Below are positions 24,560-31,827 of a DNA stretch of 64,000 bases, one piece after another. The stretch spans positions 62,001-126,000 of the forward strand of contig JAZSRC010000016.1 in the NCBI GenBank assembly GCA_045538305.1, given 5' to 3'. The notes below the pieces were generated by a model. The model did not search any database. It saw only the letters and a list, made by a program, of their open reading frames with translations, and was not told the origin of the DNA. The DNA is from SFHK01 sp045538305. Its GTDB lineage: Bacteria; Bacillota; Clostridia; Christensenellales; Aristaeellaceae. The first letter of the stretch is position 1. Each line of letters begins with the position of its first letter. The position numbers and the translations under genes are program-made.

Positions 24560-24958
24560 ATGAACAAGGGAAATACCCGTGAGTTTGATGCCTATAGGGC
24601 CGAAGCCAGAGAAAGATGGGGAAATACCGACGCATACAGGGAATTCGCCGAAAAAACAAAGGCTTACCCCAAGAATGCGTGGGACAGCATTGCCGACAGA
24701 ATGGATGAGATTTTCAAAGCGTTTGCCCTGCTAATGAAAAATGGCGCTCAGCCCGAAACGCCCGAAGTACAGCAGCTGGTTGATACGCTCAGAAATCACA
24801 TTACCGAAAACTACTATACCTGTACGCCGGAAATATTGGCCGGGCTCGGACAGATGTATGTTGCCGATGAAAGATTTCAAAGCAATATCGATAGAAACGG
24901 CGAAGGAACCGCTGCGTTTGTCAATAAAGCCATTCAGCTCTACAGGCAAAATCGCTGA
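24560..24958 (+). CDS. Stand-alone TipAS antibiotic-recognition domain protein
   Basis: 132 residues made of a TipAS domain only: EARERWGNTDAYREF, then DRMDEIFKAFALLMKNG, HITENYYTCTPEILAGLGQMYVADERF and NIDRNGEGTAAFVNKAI. In TipA-type MerR regulators this globin-like domain binds thiopeptide and other antibiotics. Here the MerR DNA-binding part is absent. Short free-standing forms such as TipAS can sequester the drug, so a binding or sequestration role is plausible but unproven. The ATG follows GGGAGAAAG. An 18-bp inverted repeat overlaps the presumed -10 region. Confidence 0.88.
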   Translation: MNKGNTREFDAYRAEARERWGNTDAYREFAEKTKAYPKNAWDSIADRMDEIFKAFALLMKNGAQPETPEVQQLVDTLRNHITENYYTCTPEILAGLGQMYVADERFQSNIDRNGEGTAAFVNKAIQLYRQNR

Positions 24959-25099
24959 TCAGGCAGCAGCCGCAGAAAACAGGACGCGTATACATTTTGT
25001 TTTGCGGGCATGAAAAACGGAGAAATTATCAATCGGCGCCCGGCAGATGAATGATTGAAAACCACATTTCCCCCATCCGCGTTCATCTGCATCCGTTTC

Positions 25100-25128
25100 T
25101 TGCAAAACAATGAAAAAGACGATATAAT
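25100..25128 (+). promoter_or_regulatory. Sigma-A promoter for HerA-like gene
   Basis: TTGCAA (25100-25105), 17-bp spacer, TATAAT (25123-25128). Confidence 0.75.
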
Positions 25129-25161
25129 AGAAAAAAGGCAATCATTCTGGAGGGAAAAACC

Positions 25162-26649
25162 ATGTATTACAGCGAAAACGGCAAAATATGGCTTGCTACC
25201 GGAAATGAGAAAATATACCTTGAGCCATCCATGGCAAACCGGCACGGCCTGATTGCGGGCGCAACCGGAACCGGCAAAACGGTAACCCTGAAGGTTCTTG
25301 CGGAATCCTTCAGCGATATGGGCGTACCAGTGTTTATGGCGGACATCAAGAGCGATTTGAGCGGCATGTGCAACCCCGGCGCAGAAAATCAGCACATTAA
25401 GCGCAGCATCGAAACCATGGGCATTGAGAATTTTACATACACACCCTATCCCGTCCGGTTCTGGGATGTATACGGAAAATGCGGTTTGCCCGTCAGAACA
25501 ACGATATCCGAAATGGGTCCGGAGCTTTTAAGCCGCCTTCTGGGCCTTAACGATACGCAGGCGGGCGTACTGAGAATTGTATTCCGCATCGCAGACGAAA
25601 AACAGCTTTTGCTTCTGGACATGAAGGATCTTCGCAGCATGCTCCAGTACGTCGGCGATAACGCAAAGGAGTACAAACTGGTGTACGGCAACATCGCCCC
25701 GCAGTCCATCGGCGCAATACAAAGGGCGCTGCTTACCCTGGAAGACGAGGGCGGAGATCTGTTCTTTGGCGAACCGGCGCTGGAATTGAGCGATTGGCTC
25801 GATTGGGCGGAAGACGGTCGCGGAATGATGAACATACTGGAATGTCAGGAGCTGTTCCGCCATCCGCTTCTGTACGCAACCTTCCTTCTGTGGATGTTGT
25901 CCGAAATCTATGAAATGCTGCCTGAAGCGGGCGATCTGGACAAACCGAAACTTGCCTTCTTCTTTGACGAAGCACACCTGTTGTTTGACGACGCACCCAA
26001 GGCGCTTATGGACAAAATTGAGCAGGTTGTGCGCCTGATTCGCTCCAAGGGCGTGAGCGTGTGGTTTATCACCCAGAACCCCGCCGACATTCCCGATTCC
26101 GTGCTTGGACAAATCGGCAACCGCGTGCAGCACGCCCTTCGCGCATACACGCCCAACGACCAGAAAGGCCTGCGCGCCGCGGCGAGGTCGTTCCGCGAAA
26201 ATCCTGCCTTTGACACCGAGGAAGCGCTGCAGGCGCTTAAAGTCGGCGAAGCGCTGGTTTCCGTTCTGGACGCAGAGGGTACGCCCAACATGGTCGAGCG
26301 CGCAAATATCCTTCCGCCCAGAAGCTCCATGAGCGCCGCCGAACTTATGGACATCCGCATGTTTATCCGTTCCGATGCGCTGAAGGCAAAATACGCCGAA
26401 GCCGAAGACCGCGAATCCGCCTTTGAGGACCTGAAAGAGCTGCGCGAAGCGGAAGAAGCCGCCAAGCAGCAGGCATTGGAAGCGGAAGCCAAACGCAAGG
26501 AAGAGGAAGCTCTTAAAAAGCAAAATGCAAAAACGCAAAGCAGAGGCAAAACGCTGCTTGACAAAACCATTAATTCCGCCGCAAGCAGCATCGGAAGAGA
26601 AGTCGGCAGAAAAATCGTGCGCGGCCTGCTCGGAAATTTCTTTAAATAA
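25162..26649 (+). CDS. HerA-like helicase/ATPase (DUF853 family)
   Basis: 495 residues of the HerA/FtsK superfamily, DUF853 branch. The Walker A is GATGTGKT (33-40), the Walker B region is LAFFFDEAHLLF, and the arginine-finger segment includes WFITQNPADIPDSVLGQIGNRVQHALRAYTP. The C-terminus (~400-470) is a highly charged coiled coil rich in A, E and K, ending in a basic amphipathic stretch. Bacterial members are soluble hexameric ATPases of uncertain role; unlike archaeal HerA no NurA nuclease is adjacent. The ATG follows TGGAGGG. It has its own promoter and appears monocistronic. Confidence 0.88.
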   Translation: MYYSENGKIWLATGNEKIYLEPSMANRHGLIAGATGTGKTVTLKVLAESFSDMGVPVFMADIKSDLSGMCNPGAENQHIKRSIETMGIENFTYTPYPVRFWDVYGKCGLPVRTTISEMGPELLSRLLGLNDTQAGVLRIVFRIADEKQLLLLDMKDLRSMLQYVGDNAKEYKLVYGNIAPQSIGAIQRALLTLEDEGGDLFFGEPALELSDWLDWAEDGRGMMNILECQELFRHPLLYATFLLWMLSEIYEMLPEAGDLDKPKLAFFFDEAHLLFDDAPKALMDKIEQVVRLIRSKGVSVWFITQNPADIPDSVLGQIGNRVQHALRAYTPNDQKGLRAAARSFRENPAFDTEEALQALKVGEALVSVLDAEGTPNMVERANILPPRSSMSAAELMDIRMFIRSDALKAKYAEAEDRESAFEDLKELREAEEAAKQQALEAEAKRKEEEALKKQNAKTQSRGKTLLDKTINSAASSIGREVGRKIVRGLLGNFFK

Positions 26650-26671
26650 TCAGTCCCCGGACGCCTGAAAA

Positions 26672-26707
26672 AGCCCCATGCCATCCATTTACCGGATGCA
26701 TGGGGCT
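26672..26707 (+). terminator. Terminator-like hairpin after HerA-like gene
   Basis: AGCCCCATG-C-CATCC pairs with GGATG-CATGGGGCT (one bulge), no T-run directly after; a second hairpin with T6 follows at 26739-26768. Confidence 0.6.
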
Positions 26708-26737
26708 CAGATCATCAACAAACCTCAGGGAGAAGCT

Positions 26738-26806
26738 TGGAGAGGGAGCGCACTCCCTCTCCTTTTTTCATCGATTTCGGCGGCGTGTACGGCGAAATCG
26801 TGCGTT
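26738..26806 (+). repeat. Dispersed intergenic repeat, copy A
   Basis: Begins with a perfect 10-bp hairpin (26739-26748 with 26753-26762, loop CGCA) followed by TTTTTT, then CATCGATTTCGGCGGCGTGT and ACGGCGAAAT. It aligns with 18941-19010 on the opposite strand. The hairpin and T-run would work as a terminator for the HerA-like gene. Confidence 0.7.
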
Positions 26807-26963
26807 TTTCCAAAGCGAAGCGACGAAACACGCTTCCCCTTCCGATTTCCGCCCGGAAATCCCGCAGGATTTCAGGAGATCGGCCCCTCCCATCAAAAAA
26901 GGGACTTTTTTGATGGCCTGAAGCGCATCCGAACGTAATGGTTCAGATGCGCTTTCATTTTGT
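26807..26963. other. Rest of the HerA-engB convergent gap: hairpin-rich, no gene
   Basis: Contains a 12-bp hairpin (26890-26901 with 26905-26916, arms CCATCAAAAAAG and CTTTTTTGATGG) and a stem AAGCGCATC...GATGCGCTT (about 26921-26955) just past the engB stop, which likely ends the lon-engB transcript. No convincing coding sequence with a ribosome site. Confidence 0.5.
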
Positions 26964-27620
26964 TTATTCTTCCCGCGTAGGACCGTCCTCAAATGTAATA
27001 CCCTCGGGTACATCGATTTCGGCCATAACCTCCTCGGCAGGATGGAGTATGGATTCAATTCTGTCGAGCAGCCTGTCCTTTCCTGTTCCATCCTCAGACG
27101 AATAAGCGATTATCTGCCAGGGCTGAACGGCAAGCGATCTGCAGATAACCGGAATGCTCCGCCCTCTTGCGGCTTTACTGAGTTTATCCGCCTTGGTGGC
27201 TACAACGGAAAACGGCATATGATAATGGCGCAGATATTCAGCCATCATTATATCATCCTTCGTTGGCTCGTGCCGGATGTCTACCAACAGAAACACATGC
27301 TTAAGTTCGCCGGAACCCGATAGGTAGCCTTCAATCATACTAGCCCATTTCGCCTTTTCAGAGCCCGGCGCCTTCGCAAAGCCATAGCCGGGAAGATCCG
27401 TCAGAAAGAACTCATCATTTATGCGATAGATATTCACCATACGCGTCTTGCCCGGCTCGGACGAGGTGCGCGCAAGCTTATTGTTTGAGCACAGCGAATT
27501 GATCATGGAGGATTTCCCGACGTTTGATTTTCCCGCAAGGGCAATCTCCGGCATTCCCTGTCCGGGAAAATCCCGCAGGCGCTCCAGAGAAACAACAAAC
27601 GATGCGCGTACAATCCGCAT
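26964..27620 (-). CDS. engB: Ribosome biogenesis GTP-binding protein EngB/YsxC
   Basis: 218 residues of the TrmE-Era-EngA-EngB GTPase family. The G motifs are visible: G1 GKSNVGKSS (~30-38), the G2 region with T59 near GKTRMVNIY, G3 DLPGYG, G4 TKAD and G5 YSSEDG. The protein acts in 50S ribosomal subunit assembly. It begins 2 nt after the lon stop, so it is co-transcribed with lon, an arrangement common in Firmicutes. The C-terminal ~20 residues form an acidic tail. Confidence 0.95.
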   Translation of the reverse strand: MRIVRASFVVSLERLRDFPGQGMPEIALAGKSNVGKSSMINSLCSNNKLARTSSEPGKTRMVNIYRINDEFFLTDLPGYGFAKAPGSEKAKWASMIEGYLSGSGELKHVFLLVDIRHEPTKDDIMMAEYLRHYHMPFSVVATKADKLSKAARGRSIPVICRSLAVQPWQIIAYSSEDGTGKDRLLDRIESILHPAEEVMAEIDVPEGITFEDGPTREE

Positions 27621-27622
27621 TC

Positions 27623-29986
27623 TTACACAACCGCCTTTACTGCCTTCGTCTTATTTTCGCCAATAACAACATTCATCGCGTCCTTGGCGCTTTTGATTAC
27701 GCTGATCTGCATTTGGCTCTTGACGTCGTCCGGTATGCTTTCAAGGTCCTTCTCGTTTTCCACGGGCAGAAGCACCGTGCGAATTCCGGCGCGGTATGCC
27801 GCCAGCAGCTTTTCCTTCACGCCGCCGATCGGAAGCGCTTTTCCCCTCAAAGAGATCTCGCCTGTCATAGCAACGTCCTGTCGGGCCTTCAGGCCGGTCA
27901 CGGCGCTGTACATGGCGCAAGCCATAGCAATGCCAGCCGAAGGGCCGTCCTTCGGGGTTGCACCCTCAGGCACGTGTACATGAATGTCATGCTTTTTACG
28001 GTAATCCTCCGTAATCCCGGCGGAATCCATGTTCGCGCGCACGTAGCTCCACGCAATCTTGGCCGATTCCTTCATTACATCGCCTAAAGAGCCTGTAAGC
28101 TGCAAATTGCCGTCGCCCGGCAGTACCTGAACCTCCACCGGCATCACTTCGCCGCCGGCGCTCGTCCACGCAAGGCCGTTAATGACGCCGACTTCCATTT
28201 CCGTTTCGGTTTTCACATGGCTAAAGCGCGCCGCTCCAAGGTAATGGGGCACCAAATCAGGGCGCACGGTAACAAGCTTTCTGTCCTCTTCCGAAGCCTC
28301 CAGCCGCTCGACAACCGCCTTGCGGCAAATTGCGCCCAGCTTTCTTTCCAGCGTGCGAACGCCTGCTTCCCTCGTATAGCCGTCGATAACGTTCTTAATC
28401 GCCGCGTCCGTAATCCTGAGCATCTTGCCGTTTAAGCCGTTTTCATTCAGCTGTTTTTTCCACAGATGGCGTTTGGCAATCTGCACCTTTTCCTCCAGCG
28501 TATAGCTCGGAACCTCGATAATCTCCATACGGTCGTACAGCGGGCGCGGGATGGCATCGGCGCTGTTGGCAGTGGTGATGAAAAATACACCCGACAGATC
28601 AAACGGTGCCTCCAGATAGTGATCGCGGTAAGCGCTGTTCTGCTCGGGATCGAGCACCTCCAGCATTGCCGCAGCGGGATCGCCCCGCATATCAGAGGCC
28701 ATTTTATCGATCTCGTCAAACAGGAACACGGGATTCATGCTGCCCGCCTGCTTGATGGCCGAAATGACACGGCCCGGCATGGCTGCCACATAGGTGCGCC
28801 TGTGTCCGCGGATTTCCGCCTCGTCATGTACGCCGCCCAAGGAAACCTGGCAGAATCTGCGCTTAAGCGCGCGGGCAATTGACCGGGCAATAGACGTTTT
28901 TCCAACGCCCGGAGCGCCAACCAGGCACAGTATCGGGCCCTTCGCGTTCTTTTTAATGCTGCGAACGGCGAGGAATTCCATTATGCGTTTCTTAACCTCT
29001 TCCAGCCCATAATGATCGGCCTCCAAAACCGAACGGGCGCGGGCAAGGTTGAACTCGTCATCGTCATATTTCCCCCAGGGAAGCTCCAGCATGTATTCAA
29101 TATAGCTTTGCAATACACCGCTTTCCGGAGTGTTTGCGCCAATTCTGGACAGGCGCTTGATTTCCTTTTCCGTACGTTCTCTGGCTTCGCCGGACATGGG
29201 CAATTCGGCAATTTTCTGTTCGTACATCTGTACGTCCTCGTCGGTTTCGCCCAGTTCCTCCTCGATCACGCGCATCTGTTCGCGCAGGTAATAATCGCGA
29301 TTATTTCGCTCAATGCGCTCGTGTACGCGCCGGCCAATATCCTTTTCCAGCATGCAGATGTCAACGTCATCCGCCAGAATACCGGATACGATTTCAAGCC
29401 TTGTATAAACGTCCACGCATTCAAGCACGGACTGTTTGTCCTTGATATCATGAAATACGCCGGATGCAAGCAGATCCGCCAGCCGGTTGGGATCGCTTTC
29501 CCCTTCAACTGCCTGTTTAAGATCATTGCTGAAATCATTTCTCAGCGCCGACAGTTTTTCAAACATACGCTTGAGCACGCGCACATAGGCGCGCAGCTCG
29601 TTTGTAATGATCGTCTTTTTTTCATCCAGGGCGAATATTTCGGCCGTAGCCATGGACCCTTCGTCAAACATGCCAACCAGCGCCGCGCGGGATTTTCCTT
29701 CCACCAGTACGCGAAGTATACCGTCCGGCATGCGCACGACCTGCTTAACATGAACGATCGTTCCGACGGTATATAGGTCTTCTATTTTGGGATCATCCTT
29801 CAAAGCGTTTCTCTGCGCGATCACAAACAGCTTACTGTCGCTTTCCAGTGCCGCGTTCAACGCCGCAACGGATTTTTCCCTGCCAACATCAAAATGCATT
29901 ACCGCATCCGGATAAATAACCAGACCGCGCAGAGCCACCATGGGCAGGCGCAGCGATTTGTCCGGCTGATTACCTTCGTGTATCAA
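27623..29986 (-). CDS. lon: ATP-dependent protease Lon
   Basis: 787 residues from the start chosen here. The order is: N-terminal substrate-binding LAN domain (~10-195), coiled coil, AAA module with Walker A GAPGVGKT (357-364) and Walker B FLFDEIDK (421-428), and the S16 protease domain with catalytic S684 (KDGPSAG) and K724 (GGVKEK). It degrades damaged and regulatory proteins in the cytoplasm. Start: a perfect-consensus promoter ends at 30021, so transcription begins near 30014. The only good ribosome site, CTGGAGG, is 9 nt before TTG 29986. ATG 29995 abuts that GGAGG and ATG 30013 would be leaderless. engB follows after 2 nt. Confidence 0.97.
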   Translation of the reverse strand: MIHEGNQPDKSLRLPMVALRGLVIYPDAVMHFDVGREKSVAALNAALESDSKLFVIAQRNALKDDPKIEDLYTVGTIVHVKQVVRMPDGILRVLVEGKSRAALVGMFDEGSMATAEIFALDEKKTIITNELRAYVRVLKRMFEKLSALRNDFSNDLKQAVEGESDPNRLADLLASGVFHDIKDKQSVLECVDVYTRLEIVSGILADDVDICMLEKDIGRRVHERIERNNRDYYLREQMRVIEEELGETDEDVQMYEQKIAELPMSGEARERTEKEIKRLSRIGANTPESGVLQSYIEYMLELPWGKYDDDEFNLARARSVLEADHYGLEEVKKRIMEFLAVRSIKKNAKGPILCLVGAPGVGKTSIARSIARALKRRFCQVSLGGVHDEAEIRGHRRTYVAAMPGRVISAIKQAGSMNPVFLFDEIDKMASDMRGDPAAAMLEVLDPEQNSAYRDHYLEAPFDLSGVFFITTANSADAIPRPLYDRMEIIEVPSYTLEEKVQIAKRHLWKKQLNENGLNGKMLRITDAAIKNVIDGYTREAGVRTLERKLGAICRKAVVERLEASEEDRKLVTVRPDLVPHYLGAARFSHVKTETEMEVGVINGLAWTSAGGEVMPVEVQVLPGDGNLQLTGSLGDVMKESAKIAWSYVRANMDSAGITEDYRKKHDIHVHVPEGATPKDGPSAGIAMACAMYSAVTGLKARQDVAMTGEISLRGKALPIGGVKEKLLAAYRAGIRTVLLPVENEKDLESIPDDVKSQMQISVIKSAKDAMNVVIGENKTKAVKAVV

Positions 29987-30020
29987 AAAAAGCATCCTCC
30001 AGTTTTCATTCATAAAAGAG

Positions 30021-30049
30021 ATTATACCTGTCAATTGAAAAGGTGTCAA
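30021..30049 (-). promoter_or_regulatory. Perfect-consensus sigma-A promoter for lon-engB
   Basis: On the - strand TTGACA (30049-30044), 17-bp spacer, TATAAT (30026-30021). A second TTGACA lies inside the spacer, 2 bp before the -10 box. No CIRCE or CtsR-like heat-shock operator is seen. Confidence 0.85.
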
Positions 30050-30146
30050 GCGTTCCAAAGCATGCGGAAGCAATTGGCTGAGAAAACAAAAAAACGCAAT
30101 GAGAACATATCATCCGCGCAGCCGGCTTATAGGTATCCAAACAACT

Positions 30147-30204
30147 AAAAAGCGCTTCCCGAAGCGAATCCGGCCCGTCCGGCGATCCGCATTTTGGGAA
30201 GCGC
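30147..30204 (-). terminator. Terminator after the small secreted protein gene
   Basis: On the - strand GCGCTTCCC (30204-30196) pairs with GGGAAGCGC (30160-30152) around a structured loop, followed by TTTTTAG. Confidence 0.75.
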
Positions 30205-30225
30205 ATGATTTCCTGACTATTTCGA

Positions 30226-30714
30226 TTACCAGTCTGCGACAATTACATAATTAGGAATGTATTCCACATTCCAATAAACATACCGCGACATGGAATAAGA
30301 CGCCTGTACATCGCCCCAGCGCATGAAATAGACAGAGGAGAACTGCTCGGGGCTTTGCAGCTGGAACACCAGCGCGCCAACAGCTTCGTCATCCGGCGCT
30401 TCAAAAGGTACCGCAATGTTCCATATCATGCCGTCAAACCATGCGACGGATACTTCCGTTTGCACGCTGCCACGATAAATCTCCCGGCAATTGATGTCGA
30501 TGTAGCTTTTCAGAGCCTGCGCTGTCATAACATGTGTAAGCGACAGCCTTTGAAGGGCCATACCGTATTCGCCGTAAGAAATTAGGCTTACGGCTTCCTT
30601 GGCGTTTCTGTACGCATTTTCATTAGGCGCCAACGGCGCTTCGGCATATGCGCCAAACGCAGAAACAATCGCAAGCGCCGCAAGAATCAATATGGACAGG
30701 ATTCTTTTTTTCAT
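30226..30714 (-). CDS. Small secreted protein of unknown function
   Basis: 162 residues, no family recognised. A clear signal peptide (MKKRILSILILAALAIVSAFGAYA, cleavage about residue 24) is followed by a ~138-residue mixed alpha/beta domain with many aromatics (YVYWNVEYIPNYVIVADW at the end). There are two cysteines at most, no lipobox and no anchor, so release into the medium or the cell-wall space is likely. ATG 30714 follows CGGGAGTG by 8 nt; the longer frame to 30765 lacks a ribosome site. It lies 84 bp after holA on the same strand and is followed by a terminator, so it may be the last gene of that operon. Confidence 0.75.
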   Translation of the reverse strand: MKKRILSILILAALAIVSAFGAYAEAPLAPNENAYRNAKEAVSLISYGEYGMALQRLSLTHVMTAQALKSYIDINCREIYRGSVQTEVSVAWFDGMIWNIAVPFEAPDDEAVGALVFQLQSPEQFSSVYFMRWGDVQASYSMSRYVYWNVEYIPNYVIVADW

Positions 30715-30798
30715 ATCATCACTCCCGAAAGGATAGGATTCCCGGTATTTTTTTGACGATCGCATACATAAAAAGGTTGCGCTTTAAATGTTAATTTT

Positions 30799-31812
30799 TC
30801 AAGAAAGCGAATGCAGCTTCAGAATCATTGCGTCCAGCGCCTCATCCTCGCGAACTCTGCCGCTTTTCACCAGATAGTCATATTCCACGCTCATACGGTA
30901 CCCCTCCTGAAACTCGGAGGCGGCCGTTTTTCCGGTCTGTTTGTACACACGCTTTACAATAAACTCCGCAAGCCCCGTACGCTTTTCAATTTCGGGAAGC
31001 GACAGCTTTTCATCCTTCAGCATTTTTATATGGGTGAGCAAGCGAAGCTGTCTGGTAATCGCTGCGAGAATGCGGATATGGCTTTCCCCGGCGTCCAGCA
31101 TAGCGTTCAGTATTTCATACGCATGCTTCGCATTTTTCGCCATCAATTCGTCAATCATCATAAAGACGTTGGATTCAACGCCGGGTGTTACAACCGCCTG
31201 AACATCGTGTTCATTGATCTCGCTTCTGTCGCCCACATACGCCGCAAGCTTGTCCGCTTCTCCCGAAAGCCGCGTCAGCTCATGCCCGGTCATAAAGATC
31301 AGCATCTGCGCCGCTTGGGACGTTATGGTCTTTTTATCCTTTTTCAGGCGGCTTTTCAGCCACTTTTCAATATCCACATCCGGAAGATACGGAAACGGCA
31401 CGACATTGGCGTGCTTTTCAAAAACCTTATACGCCTTCAAACGCTTATCCGGTTCGTCGCGCAGATAGAATACGGTTATGCATTCGCTGGGTGTGTTCAT
31501 AAGCCACGCCTCCAGCTTTTTCGTCTCCTCCTCGGCGTCCTTTGCCTTTGCTCCCACAAGCGGCGCCCATTCCTTCACAATGACCAGCCTTTTATCACAC
31601 ATTACCGGCAGCGTTTCGGCGCTTTCAATAATCTCCTGCACGCCTGCGCCTTCAAGGATCGCCTCGTTCAGCGCCTCCAGCCCCGCAGGCAGGAACGCCT
31701 CTCTAAGCCTGTCTACAGCAGAGCGCTTGATAAACTCCTCCGGCCCGTAAAACAGATACACGCCCGAAGCCGTTCCATCCTTTATCGCATCAAACAGCTG
31801 CTTCCAAGTCAT
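30799..31812 (-). CDS. holA: DNA polymerase III delta subunit
   Basis: 337 residues matching HolA. The N-terminal AAA-like domain starts with the YLFYGPEEF segment (the P-loop position, non-catalytic in delta), and the WLKSRLKKDKKTITSQAAQ and GHELTRLSGEADKLAAYVGD helices are typical. The C-terminal collar domain is LAAITRQLRLLTHIKMLKDE. Delta is the clamp-loader wrench that opens the beta sliding clamp. It starts 15 bp after the comEC stop; the comEC-holA pairing is common in Firmicutes. Confidence 0.93.
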   Translation of the reverse strand: MTWKQLFDAIKDGTASGVYLFYGPEEFIKRSAVDRLREAFLPAGLEALNEAILEGAGVQEIIESAETLPVMCDKRLVIVKEWAPLVGAKAKDAEEETKKLEAWLMNTPSECITVFYLRDEPDKRLKAYKVFEKHANVVPFPYLPDVDIEKWLKSRLKKDKKTITSQAAQMLIFMTGHELTRLSGEADKLAAYVGDRSEINEHDVQAVVTPGVESNVFMMIDELMAKNAKHAYEILNAMLDAGESHIRILAAITRQLRLLTHIKMLKDEKLSLPEIEKRTGLAEFIVKRVYKQTGKTAASEFQEGYRMSVEYDYLVKSGRVREDEALDAMILKLHSLS

Positions 31813-31827
31813 AAGTCCAGTCTCCTC

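Noticed and set aside
26678..26938. 86-codon frame in the HerA-engB gap as a small gene
   Set aside because: No SD, runs through two perfect hairpins and the repeat; better explained as repeat and terminators.
30027..30038. TTGACA two bases before the lon -10 box as an alternative -35
   Set aside because: The spacing of 2 bp is impossible; the upstream TTGACA with a 17-bp spacer is the functional one.
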